Position numbers and translations under genes: made by a program
Shown: piece by piece, positions 40,269 to 54,200 of the stretch
How the letters are laid out: the number at the start of each line of letters is the position of its first letter
How positions within the stretch are numbered: position 1 is the stretch's first letter
DNA from: Plotosus lineatus
Lineage: Eukaryota; Chordata; Actinopteri; Siluriformes; Plotosidae
DNA: 64,000 nucleotides
Direction: 5' to 3'
Assembly (NCBI GenBank): GCA_024760905.1
Contig: CM045729.1
Span: 46,960,080 to 47,024,079 of the forward strand
The notes under the pieces: generated by a model
Databases searched by the model: none
What the model was told of the DNA's origin: nothing
What the model saw: the letters and a program-made list of their open reading frames with translations, nothing else

Positions 40269-43200
40269 GAGAGCGCAACATATAATTAATTCGATATTAT
40301 CTATTACAAGTGATGTTATCTTGTTTTAAAAAATATGGTCACAAAAAATGATTGAGATTGATAATGACAGCAATGCATTCATTCATTCATTCATTCATTC
40401 ATTCATTTTCAAAGCCACTTACTACTAATTAGGGTTGCAGGGAGACTGGTGTTAATCTTAGCTGAGGGTGGAGTACAACCTGGACAGCTCGCTTGGCCAA
40501 CACAGGGCCAACAGTCATACAACCATTGACACTCACAACTAGGGGTGATTTGAAACAACCAATTATCCTACTGTGCATGTTGAATGTTTTTGGACTGTGG
40601 ACGGAAACCGGGGAGTCCAGAGGCAACCCATGCAAACTCGGAGAGAACATGCAAATTCCACACAGAAACACCCGAGATAGAAATCGAACCCAGGCCTTCT
40701 TGGTGTGAGCTGGATGTGCTAACCACAATGCCACCATTCAGCCTGAGCTATACATATGATGCAAAATTAAATAATACTGAACAGTCAGAATATTTGTGAA
40801 TAATAATAATCAAAATTTACTTGTACCTTCTCTAGAGGTGAAGATGCCAACAAAGTGAAGTTTTCTTCAGGGGTTGTTAGCTTCAGTCCCAACCTAACAA
40901 TGTTATTGCAGGAAAATCATTTCACACATTACTCTAGATTTATACTGTTCTCTTGGAGGATCACAGAATACAGAGTTCTCCCATATCCAATTAATGAGTT
41001 AATTATCAGCAAAGCCAGGTTTTAAGTGCATAAATTGAACATAAACAGAGAGTAGCAACACTGTGATCCTTCAAGAACAACCTGCAAGAATCCTACAATA
41101 AGATAAGATAAGATAGGCTACAGCTTTATTAATCTCACAATGGAGAAATTCACTGTTACAGGCTCTTGAAGTACCATCAGTAGGGGGTGCAAAATAGATA
41201 CATATACATACATACATACACACATACATATATATTATATCAGTAAATAAATAGATAAATAAATAGTATAAAAGTAATATACAATAAAAAAGAAAAACTT
41301 TTTAGACTAGCCAATATTCAAGTGTACATGTATCTGAGGGCAGAGTAGATGGGTTGACATAGTTCACAGTCAGTGGGGTAAATGTGGTCGATTAAAGTGC
41401 ACGGGGTTTTTATTCGCGGTTTTGCACCCACGGTTTGAGTATTCACTGACTACCGAGCAACCGGCACGTGATTCAAATTCAGCCAATGGCTGCACTCCTT
41501 TCTCCTGATTGGTTGAGCTGATGTTCCGCCCCTTTTCCATCATTCGTGCACAAGTTGTCAATGAGCCTCTTTTTTGTGTGTGTTTTAATTACCAGTTAAG
41601 CTTCATGATACCACTCAAACGCTATGCGTCTTCTCTGGCTAAGCGATAGAAAACGCTGGATGTCTCTTCTGAAGAAATAAGACTTTCTCCTGAGAAACGA
41701 CGGTTTTCTCTGAACTGTTCTATTAAAATCTTTTTCAATTATTATTCCAGTACAGTACCTAAGTTCATGTTTATGCGTGAGATTTTATGTTATGTCGCAT
41801 GTTTAACAAATGATACCAAAAGGATAAACTCTATTACAGTACTCTTCATGTCCTTTTACATTGAACTTGGAGTGACGTCTCCAAGATGGCGCTGCCCAGA
41901 GGGCAACATTGCGGAGTTCTCAGAGTCAAATTGTTTCTTTGTTCGTTTTAATTTGTTTTATTTGTTGTTTTGTTTGTTCATGTTTTCCTCTATGCTCGTC
42001 TATGACCGGTCGACTCTACTACAGCTATAAGATCGGAGTATCTTCTGGCATGTATAAGTAAGCACACTCAACTGCGCTTGTTAGCCAGGATGCAGCGAGC
42101 AGAGCTAATATGCTATGGTAGGCAGCTCAATGTGAGCCGCACCCCAGCAGACAAGAAGCCCAGGCGGGAAGGGGGCGAACGATGACTCCGGCGCTTGGAA
42201 TTGCAGGGGATGAAGGCCATGTCGCCGGCTGGAGCAATCGCCTCATCAGGTGTACTCTCCTCAAGCCATGTTTCACAGAAACACAGTCCTGTAGATCCCT
42301 CTGCACTGCGATCTGAGCATGAAGCTCGTCCATCTTGTTTCGCAAGGACTGAACATTTTCAAGTAGTATGGCCGGAAGTACTGCCTGGGCTTAGCCAGTA
42401 ACCGCTAGCTAACCGCTAGCATTACATACATACATACATACAAATATTTATATAGTGCTAATTCTGGCACTTGCCACTCAAAAGCGCTGGGTGTGAGTCT
42501 GAGAACTTATTGATAGGCATGGTAGGCAAGTGTGAACAGATGTGTTTTAAGTTATGACTTGAAAGTGTTTATGTTCACTTGGGATCTGACATGGATCGGT
42601 AGATTGTTCCACAGTATTGGACCCGCTTTCTCAAATGAACGGTCACCAAATGTGTGCGTTCGGGTGGCTGGTATCTCCAGCATTGAGCTGCCATAGTATA
42701 TAACCTCAAGATAGAAGTTGTTGCGTGCTTAGTTGCCCGAAGCTGAAGCTGCTCATAGCTGTAGTAGGGTCGACCGATCATGGACGGGCATAGGGCAAAA
42801 CATGAACAAGCAAATAAAACAAATTAAAACGAACAAAGAAAAAATTTGACTCTGAGAACTCCGCGACGTCGCCCTCTAGGCAGCGCCATCTTGGACACGT
42901 CGCTCCAAGACGTCACTCCAAGTTCAATGTAAAAGGACATGAAGTGTAATAAAGTTTATCCTTTTGGTATCATTTGTTAAACATGCTACAGAACATAAAA
43001 TCTCACACACAAACATTCTAAGAGTTAATTTAGGTACTGTACTGGAATAATAATTGAAAAAGACTTTAAAACGAGTGCTTTACAACAGTATATGCGGGAG
43101 CTTGTGTGTCAAATGGGTGTTGTGATGCGCAAAGTGTGGTAGTTGTGGTCGTAGTAGTCGTGCTTGTCACCTCTCGCTTTCAACTAACACCGCTGGCTAG

Positions 43201-46200
43201 CATCTTGCCTGTAAAAAGGGGAGCCGAGTGAGTAAGTCTCTCCCTGCCAGTACATAGCCTCTCCACCATCAAGCCCCATGTAGTGCCTCCTCGCGGTGAC
43301 ACATGGTAACTGAGTACCTTGCGGACTCAGGCTGAACTACAGGGGACTCGGAGGAGGTTTGGCCCCCAGGCATGCGGCATGCAGGCCCACCGGCGTGTGG
43401 ACACGCCCTGATGCCCATGACCCAAATCCCCAACTATGGGTTAAATAGTCCCACTGCCTTGTGGATTCCCTTGGTTGGGAGAAGGCTAAGGAGTAAACCC
43501 TACAGAAATCCGGAGTGAAGCCCCTAAGGCAGTGGGTCTGAGGATTCCCCTACCTTCTGGCAACTCCTGCAGCTGCGCTGGTACCAAATTGTACTAGATC
43601 TTCCTTTCCTTTGGATGCTATCAGCGAGGCCGAGAGGGGGGACTTGACGTCTGGGCAGCACAAGTTCTCCATAGTTCCCGCCCAGGCTCGTAGCGCACTG
43701 GAGAGGACACTCCAGCATTGATGCAAGACTTCGGCTCAACACGGGAGGTAGCAATTACCGGTTAAAAGCTCATTCCGATTGGCGTAGGATACAGGCGCCT
43801 GGGGCTACTTCCGACAGTGGGAGAGACCATCGTGTCTCACTGGACAGCTACCGCCCGCTCCAAGCTGGGCAGCCCCCAGCCAGTAAGGTGCTGTCCCGCC
43901 ACAGCTCGCCTGCCTTGCTGGGTGCGTAGGGCTTAGGAACTGACCATCTTGACAAGCAAGCTGTAAATTCTGCACCAGGCAGACAAAAACGGATAGATAT
44001 GAAGACTCCAGCTCTTCGAATAGCAAGCTGGAACGTACGGACTATGTGCCCTGGACTGACAAGTGATCTTCAGAAAATTGACGATGCCCGCAAGACTGCA
44101 GTCATCGACAATGAACTGACACGTCTGAATATCGACATTGCTTGTCTACAGGAAACCCGCCTGGCTGACAGTGGTACTATCAAAGAGGCCAACTACACCT
44201 TCTACTGGCAGGGCCTGCCACAAGACAACCTGAGACTGCATGGTGTAGGGTTCGCTGTGAAGAACTCGTTGACTACGGCGATTGAACCTCCTACCAGTGG
44301 ATCAGAGAGAATCCTCAATTTACGCCTCTCGACTACTGCAGGTTTCGTAAATCTCCTCAGCATCTATGCACCAACACTCAGTTCCACCCCAGAGGCCAAG
44401 AACCAGTTTTACGAGGCTCTGGATGATACAATTTCCAGGATCCCCAGCACTGAAGGACTTTACCTACTAGGAGACTTCAATGCTAGAGTGGGCGCCGACT
44501 GTGACAACTGGCCTTCCTGCCTTGGTCACCACGGCATAGGCAGGATGAATGAGAATGGACAGAGGTTGTTGGAGCTGTGCTGCCATCATGGCCTGTGTGT
44601 AACAAATACATACTTCAAGTGCAAAGACCGCCACAAAGTTTCCTGGAGATACCCCACGCATCAACACCTGCTCCTCAAGGGATCCCCAGCGAATCCAACT
44701 GTTTCATGACAGTCAAGGAGAAGTTGGCTTTGCAGACTCCTGGCAAAGACATCAACAGCAAGTGGAGCTTCCTAAGAGATACTATCTACACAACAGCCCT
44801 CACCGCTTTTGGGAAAAAGGAGTGCCGGAGTGTAGACTGGTACGAGGCTCACTGGGAGGAGATGCAGCCTGTGACAGAAGCCAAGAGGGAAGCCCTCCTA
44901 GCATACAAGCAAAACCCCAGCACCAGTACTCGGGACACCCTCAAAGCTGCACGAAACAAGGCCCAGCAGACAGCCCGCCGCTGTGCAAACGACTTCTGGC
45001 TGAACCTCTGCAGCAAGATCCAGATGGCAGCTGACACTGGCAATGCAATGGCCATGTACAATGGCATCAAGACAGCTACTGGCCCAATCACAATTAAGAC
45101 TGCACACCTCAAGACCAAGACCGGGGAGGTGATCACGGACCAAGGCAAGCAGCTTGAACGCTGGGTGGAACATTACCTGGAGCTGTACGCAACCAATAAT
45201 GTGGTGACCGATGCAGCATTAAATGCCCTACCAAACTTACCTGTCAAGGAGGGTCTGGATTACCTGCCTTCAGTGGACGAACTGGGCAAAGCCATTGATT
45301 GTCTGGCCTGTGGAAAAGCCCCTGGAAAGGATGGCATCCCCCCTGAAGTCTTGAAGAGTGGCACGCCAGCACTCCTGCAGCACCTCCATGAGCTGCTGTG
45401 CTTATGCTGGAAGGAAGGGTTCATCCTCCAGGATATGCGCGATGCAAACATTGTAACCCTCTACAAAAACAAGGGTGACCGCAGTGACTGCAACAGCTAC
45501 CGTGGCATCTCCCTCCTTAGCATCATAGGGAAAGTCTTTGCTCGTGTTGTCCTTACTCGCCTTCAGATTCTTGCTTCCCGGGTGTACCCAGAATCGCAGT
45601 GTGGTTTCAGGGCAGGCCGATCCACAGTCAATATGATCTTCTCACTTCGTCAACTGCAAGAGAAGTGTCAGGAGCAGCAGAAGCCCCTGTACATTGCTTT
45701 CATAGACCTGACTAAAGCATTCAACCGGGTCAGCAGAAGCAGACTCTTCAGCCTCCTGCAGAAGATTGGATGTCCTCAAAGGTTACTTCAAATCGTGACC
45801 TCCTTTCACAGTCTGCTTCAATGGTGGGACTTCTGCAGCTTTCCCAGTGAGCAGTGGTGTGAAGCAAGGCTGTGTCCTAGCTCCGACACTCTTTGGGATA
45901 TTCTTCTTGATGCTTCTTCAGTATGCCTTTTCTGACAGTGAGGAAGGGATCCATATCCACACCAGGTCAGATGGAAAATTGTTTAACATATCTCGACTGC
46001 GCGCTAAGACGAAGGTGAGGCAGGTCCTCATCCGCGAGAGGCTGTTCGCGGATGACGCTGCACTGACGTCCCACACTGAGGCTGGTCTTCAAGAGCTAGT
46101 CAATCGCCTGTCCCATGCCTGTAATGAATTCGGACTGAACATCAGCCTGAAGAAGACAAAAATCCTGGCCCAGGGCACAAACACAGTCCCAAACATCAAC

Positions 46201-49200
46201 ATAAATAACACGCATCTTGAGGTCGTGGACTCCTTCACCTACCTGGGATCCACTATCACCAACACTCTCTCTCTTGACATAGAGATCTCATGCAGAATCG
46301 GGAAAGCCACCACAGTGATGTCCAAACTGAACAAGCGTGTATGGAGTAATACCCAGCTAACAGAGAACACCAAGCTACGTGTCTACCAGGCCTGTGTACT
46401 CAGCACACTCCTTTATGGCAGTGAGGCCTGGTCCACGTACGCTGGTCAGGAAAAGTGGCTCAACAGCTTCCACCTTCGCTGTCTCAGGCGTCTGCTCCAT
46501 ATAAAATGGCAAGACAGAGTAACCAACACCGAGGTACTACAGCGTGCTGGCATGCCAAGTCTGCTCACACTGCTGAGCCAGAGACGACTTAGGTGGTTGG
46601 GTCACGTACGGCGAATGGACGAGAGGCGCATCCCTAAAGACATGTTGTATGGAGAGCTGAGTGAGGGCTCCCGCCGCACAGGAAGACCACAGCTTCGGTA
46701 CAAGGACGTGTGCAAGCGGGACATGAAATTATCAGGCATCGACATAAACACCTGGGAAGGCACTGCTGAAACACGCCAGCTCTGGAAGACCACTGTGAAC
46801 GAGGGTATCAACAAAGCTGAAACCAACAGAATAAACAAGCTAGCTGAGAAAAGAGCAAAGAGGAAAGAAAGGGTAGCCCCCATGGCTCCTCAAAGCCCTT
46901 TCATATGCAATAATTGTTTAAGAAACTGTCACTCTAGGGTGGACCTTTACAGTCACTACCGCAAATGCCTACCATAGCGCTACACCATCGTCTCTCGAGA
47001 CGTACGACTGCCGACGACAACGATGCGGGAGCTAGGAGCTGGGACCGAACCCCCACGAATGTTGAGGGCCTACTGTACTTATTTATAACACTGCATATCT
47101 CATATGAATCTCATATGAATTTCATCTGAATCTCATGTCATGTGTATGGTCATTACTGTCTGGTGACTGAATTGTCGAACCTCTTGAGCTCTCAGTTTGT
47201 CATACATTACATTAATTTATTCATTTGCAGAACTGCTCAATCCTACCAGGGTAGCAGGAAAGCTGGTGCCTATCACAGCAAACACAATGCAAATTCCAGG
47301 TACACACTCAAACACATCCATTCACACTCACACCTAGGGGCAATTTGGAACAGCCAGCCAATTAGTGTATAATGTCCATGTCTTTAGACAATGGTAGATA
47401 ACTGGAGTACCTGGAAAAACCCGGTCGAGCATGGGGAAAACATACAAAATCTACACAGAAACGCCCAAGCGCTGGAAACCCAGGACCTTCTGGCTGTGAG
47501 GCGGATGTGCTACCCAGTGCCCTGCCGTGCCCGCTCTCATACATTCTTTTCATTTTAATGTCTATTACTCAGCAGATACAGTAAAATCAATCAGAAACCT
47601 ATGTAGTTATTTGTATGGGGAATGCAAATCTGGAATTTAAGTGGTTAACTCCTACATAACACTTGATGTGAGTAAATAAACATTTTGGAGGACTTCGAAA
47701 TGAAGTTGCTATTTTAGTGGTGATTGAATGTGTAACTTACAATCCAAGATCCTCGTCTGATATGGGTTCAACCCAGAGCGTGGATAGACGATAGATACGG
47801 TATGAGGAAAACTGAGAAACAGACAGATACTATTGATTATTTACAAATTCTGAAATGATCAGTCCTGTCTCCACAGAATAAACAAATGCAAAATATCTAA
47901 CATAATGCCATGTTTTTTAAAAAGTTAAGTAACAGGAGAATAGATGATGGATTTAGACTTTAAAAATACAGTTTTTGAAGCAGCAGAGAGGGCAGAACAG
48001 AAGAAATAAGTATTTCAACTTTCTGAATATCCAAGCATTAAGAAGATTCACCCGTGAAACTCACAAAGCAAACAAAATAAGCAACCACTCAAATGGAACA
48101 AAACCATTTATGTAAGAAATCGATAGTCTCTGAACCTGCTTTACATGGAACAACTAGAAGAGGAAGAGAAACAATGAAGTTATGACCAGACGGCGTAATT
48201 TTTCTGAATAGCAGAAAAATAAATATCACATTATGTGGAAAGCGTGATGTGAACACAACAGACCAGGCAAAAAAATGCAGACGAGCTTGCAAATTCAAAC
48301 TAAAAGTGAGTACAGAGTTCATGTCAGTATAGAATGAGTCACACGTTCATAATTAAGTTCTGAGAAAGACACACAGCAAAGACTATTATAAGCCTCCAAT
48401 GTACATATAAAGAACAAGAACATAAAGGAAGGCTAGGAAGGTGAGCAGATGTTAACTTTGATAGTTTTGGAATTATATTGAGTTTATTCAGTTATTGATT
48501 GTATGTGATGGTACATAAAAGTATAAACATAAGGTTTAGGTTTTAATATAACTTTAGTCCCGCCTAGTTTGTACTTGATACACAGTATCGGTAATTTCCA
48601 AACCTGCGATGGCCTGGCAAGCTGTCAGGGTGTACTCTGCCCTCACCCAGAGTCGGCTGAGATGGGTGCCAGTCTGCCCGTGACCCTAACTAGGATTAAG
48701 TGGTTCAGAAAATGAAGAATGATGAGATTTCCAAACATGTGCCATTCATTCATTCCTTCATACATTCATTCTTACTGATTTGAAAATGACAAAAAACACC
48801 TGTATCTTGTTAAGTAAAGGAAACCTACAACCTTAAAATAATTTGTGTTGCATAAATTCGAATTTAGATGTGCCTTAGACTTTGCACGACCCTGTATGCT
48901 CAGTAATTTACTGTATACAGTATGTGTAGCTACAGACTGCTCTGAAAGTACAGTCGGCCCCCTACTTACGAAACCCCATGGGTACGAAAATTCCAGGTTA
49001 TGAAAAACATTTTCCTAAGTTTTCATCCCTGGGATACGAAAACAACCTCCTCTTACGAAAAGCGCCAAATGCGCCATTCAAAATTCAAACTTGCCAATCA
49101 AAATTTTACACGATGCGCGAGTTGCTCTCTCATTGGCTGTCTCCCAACATCCCGCCCTGCTGGCCTCCCATTGGCCAGGAGGCAGTTGACGTTACCCATA

Positions 49201-49553
49201 CTTCCTATACCCATACTTCCTGTTTGTCACACGCGTTGTTTTGAGATTGATCATAAAGCGTTATATTTTGTTATCGCCAAAACCCCCTATACAATCGGGA
49301 CAATACTGAACCAGAAGGAGACCTTAAAGCGGAAATACAGTGACGGAGGCGATTATTTCGGCACGATATTAAAACAGAATGCTCCGTGGGAGAAGACCTC
49401 CGATCTCGCAAGGAAGCAAGTTAATATTGAATGAGGACCTCTGATCTTTCAAACAGGTACTGTAATTCCGCTTTAAATAAAACATCCCGTCCATTTAAAC
49501 ATTTCAATAGAATTGTTCCGTCAGCTGCGCATTGCATGTGGGCGGGGCCTGAG

Positions 49554-49597
<44 letters not shown>

Positions 49598-49606
49598 ATG
49601 TGTGTT

Positions 49607-49644
<38 letters not shown>

Positions 49645-49986
49645 CGTGCGCGTGTGTGTCCGTGTGAGAGAGACTGCCTACAGAGTCAGTCAGAGATGAA
49701 AGGAGGCTTAACTCTTTAATTTTTAGTTTAGTTTTTTAAGTTGTTTAATTCACTAAATGTTTAATATATGTGGTGCATGTGAGCAAAATGCAGCTCATCT
49801 GGACCTCCGATCCCTCAAGGAATCAAGTTAAAGTTGAGTTTGGACCTCCGATCTGTCAAGCAGGGAATGCACTTTGAATTCCACGTCTTAAAATGCTCCG
49901 GCGTCCTGCTTGTGGGCGGAGCCCGCAGCGCCACAATAAACATTTAATGTGTATACAATACACATTTAATGTGTACTGTACTGTAT

Positions 49987-50017
<31 letters not shown>

Positions 50018-51172
50018 TGGAGAGAGACAGGTGTGTGTGTGTGTGTGTTAATAAAAAATGTTAAATAATTGTTTAATTAATGTGTTAATAAAATGGTTTA
50101 ATATGTTAATAAAATGTTTAAAAGTTTAATAAATAATTTTCTTTTACTTTTACTTGAACAGTAGATTGTGATTCCTTCGTTCTCACTTCATGGAGATTGA
50201 TTGATGGTTTTAGGTTTTCTTCACAGCTCACAATGGTTCTGCTATCAGCTACTGTTGTTTGTCTGTGAAGACCTGTTTGATTTCAGGTTTTCATTTCAAA
50301 CTGCTAATTGGGAATTGTTCTTCCGGTTATGCCTTTTGTTCTTATTGATGCTCTCTCTTTTGTCAGCTTTCAAATGTTCAAACTTCTCCCAAAGACGGCT
50401 CTCTTGTCTACATGTCATTAGAGTTGAAACCCAGGACTCAGAATAAGAGTAGACATTCATAAAACACCATATTTTATGTCATATACTGCATCTCAAAATA
50501 AATATCAAGAAATAGCAGTGAAATTCTGATTGGTCCTCTCATAGTTTTTTAAGACTAAAAGTCAGCATTTTAAAATCTAAATTGGCATTGCAGGCTGATA
50601 GTTTCAGAAAAGTCTGTATGGATAGTCATTTGTTTATTACCAAGAGTTTGGTGTATGACAAATAATTTTCATTTCGTTACCTTAATTCCATGCTTAAAAA
50701 CAGCAGAAATACAGACCATGCAGTTAACGTATTCAGAAGCAAGCTTTAGTGACATTTATAGGAGGAAAAAAGCACCATTCCTTGCTTAAAATATTAAGGA
50801 TAATTAAGTTCCTTAAAAAAACAAAGCCCTGAGCCAAGTCAACAAATAAAAAGCACATTTAGTGATACCCAAAACTAAATTATACTTACAAACTTCTTAG
50901 ATGGAATGGTACCCTAAATAAACAAAGATAATCATGATGTAAACTTGCATTCAGACATATGGAGAACCACAGATGTGACAACCCTGACCAAAGTAACAGC
51001 ACACATACGGACCTGTGAATGAACAAGGGCATCATTGAATAGAATGAACCAGTTGACTGAGAATCTCCCAGCATTCTGCAGGGTCAAGCCCTTATTGCTG
51101 CTTTCACACACCAACCGTCGAGATGGCCTCCGCAGAGACTCCTTTTAAAGGGGTAAACACAAACACACATCA

Positions 51173-51250
<78 letters not shown>

Positions 51251-54200
51251 TGTGACACAAATGACCTGCAGTATGGAAGCACAAAAATGTCACATGTAGC
51301 TGAAATCACAAAAACTTCTTGAAAAATATTTCAAGCAAAAATAAAAAAAGGTTCTTATAGCTGAGTGCAAATGTGGTAAATACCCACAGGACAATATAGA
51401 AACCTTCAAAACATGTAATCATCATATTATGCTAATGAAATCCCTACTAGCTTTTAATTACATTATTATTACATCAATGCCGTAGTTACTCAGTTCTTAT
51501 TAAGTTCTTACTGTGTCCTGACTTGACCTTGTCCACCCACGTTTCTTTTTTAAGATGTCCAAAGTTCAATTATGTCCTCTATGTCCATAAGGACCGTAAA
51601 ACGTTTTTATTGATTTTGACTGTATTACAACTCTAATTTGCAAGTTTTTACTGCATCCACACAATTTTTTGAGGACATAGTGGAACCTGCCTGTGCGTGA
51701 CTGGGCATTACCCATACTTTGTTTTTATAAGTGATACCAAACACCGTGTTGTCTGTCCTGTTCCTGACTCGTTCTAAGTGATTGTCTAGCTGCAGCATAT
51801 ACCCACATTTAATTTTTAACCTATGTGAGCTATGTGGAAGGTACCGTGACATGCTGATTTTCATTCTGTAACAAACTGTGTGTGTCTGTCCACAAGTAAC
51901 AATTATGCGCTCGATCCTAGTAAGATAGTCATTCTGTTAGCAAGCCACAGATTAGCTGAATCATATGTTTACATAATTAAAAGTTCAGCTTGGTCTTCAA
52001 GTTGGAGCATTCCCCCCGAACACTAAGAATAGGTATGCTTTTAAATTAAAATTACTCCACTAATAACATAATAACTAATGTTTGAGAGAAGTAATGTTAT
52101 TAGTGGTATTACAGTAAACACATCAATCAGATAACACAGCGTGACCTAACGTCAGGTCCTAATATACAACAATAATTTTTGTTATTTAAACTAAAATATG
52201 ATTAACAATTTTGTGTAGTTTTCCAACCAAAAGTAAAATTTCAGCCACGTGTGACATGCCAGTTGGTGCAGTGAACCCATATGTTCACTCCCACCGCTAC
52301 TCATTTATATATATATTTTTTTCATTATTTTATCGTGAAAGTCTTGAAAAAATTCAACATTTTGTACTCGTTCATTTATGAACTCTATTACGCCAACTGT
52401 CCAAAACAAAAAAAGTCTTGCACTGTAATATTTTGTTGGACCACCCAAAGTCTTCATTATAGTATCTAATCACCATGGGATTATTATTTTTTTTTTCTTT
52501 TGATAAATATCATAACATTTATTTTTAATGCAGCCATGAGCTGGGGGGGTACTAACCAGGGTCTCTCCCCCTTATGCCGGTCACAAGCCCGGAGAAATGC
52601 AGAGGGTTGCGACAGGAAGGGCATCCGGCGTAAAACTTTTGCCAAAATACAAAATGCAAACCAGAAACTCTGAACTCATACCGGATCGGTCGAGGCCCGG
52701 GTTAACAACGACCGCCATCAGTGCTGTCAACCAACAGGGTGCTGATGAAAATTGGACTACTGTTGGTCGAAGATGTCGAAGAAGGAGAGGTAGGAGGCGT
52801 GTCCGTAGGCAAAGACAGAAGAGGAAAAGCACAAGTCTAGGACTGAGAGTAGGAACTTTGAATGTTGGAGCTATACAAGGAAAAGATAGAGAGCTGGCTG
52901 ACATGAAGGTGGACATACTGTGTGTTCAGGAGACCAGGTGGAAAGGTAGCAAAGCTAAAAGCTTAGGGGCAGGGTTTAAGCTGTTTTATCATGGTGTGGA
53001 TGGGAAGAGAAATGGAGTAGGAGTCATCTTGAAGGAGGGGTTTGTCAGGAATGTTCTAGAAGTGAAAAGAGTGTCAGACAGAGTGATGAGTCTCAAGTTA
53101 GAAATTGAAGGCGTGATGTTCAATTTTGTTAGTGCTTATGCCCCATAGATAGGATGTGAGCTAAAAGAGAAGGAGAGATTCTGGAGTGACTTAGCTGAAG
53201 TGATGCAGAGTACCCCCAGAGGTGAAAGAGTGGTCATTGGTGGACTTCAATGGACATGTTGGTGCAGGCAACAGAGGGGACGACGAAGTGATGGGCAGGT
53301 TTGGTATCCAGGACAGGAACACAGAAGGACAGATATTGATCGATTTTGCAAAAAGGATGGAAATGGCTGTGGTGAATACTTTCTTCAAGAAGAAACAGGA
53401 GCATAGGGTGACTTATAAAAGCGGAGGTAGGAGCACACTGGTAGACTAATCTTGTGTAGGCGAAGTAATTTGAAGGAAATCAGTGACTGCAAAGTAGTAG
53501 TCGGTGAGAGTGTTGCCAAAGAGCATAGGATGGTGGTATGCAGGATGACGCTGATGGTGAGGAAGGTGAAGAAGGCAAAGGCAGAGCAGAAGACAAAGTG
53601 GTGGAAGTTGAAAAAGGAAGAGGGTCGTGTTGTCTTCAAGGAGGAGTTGAAACAGGCTTTGGGTGGTCAGGAAGTGCTTCCAGATGACTGGACAACCACA
53701 GCAAATGTGATCAGGGAGACAGGCGAAAGTAGCAGTGGCTAAGGCCAAACAGAGGGCGTATGATGACTTTTATGATGGGTTGGACAGTAAGGAAGGAGAA
53801 AATTATCTATACAGGTTGGCACAGCAGAGTGATAGAGATGGGAAGGACGTGCAGCAAGTTAGATTGATAAAGGACAGAGAGGGAAATGTATTGACTGATG
53901 ACAGAAGTGTGCAGGGAAGATGGAAAGAGTACTTTGAAGAGCTGATGAATGAGGAAAATGAGAGAGAAAAAAGAGTAGAAGAGGTGACCGTTGACGACCA
54001 GGAAGTAGCAAAGATTAGTAAGGGTGAAGTGAGGAGGGCACTGAAGAGGATGGCAGTTGGTCCTGATGATATACCTGATGATATATGATGCTATGTGGAG
54101 GTATGGAAGTGTCTAGGAGAGGTAGCAGTAGATTTTCTGACAAGAACATTCAACAAGGTCTTAGAGAGTGAGAGGATGCCGGAGGAATGGAGAAGTGTGC

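Noticed and set aside
40375..40407. CRISPR-like spaced repeats (ATTC units and other tandem runs)
   Set aside because: These are simple-sequence repeats in vertebrate DNA; there are no unique spacers of even size.
49000..49434. 144-codon frame in the CAGTCGGCCC-type repeat as a transposase
   Set aside because: No catalytic or DNA-binding motif could be named, and the other copy at 29127 lacks the frame.
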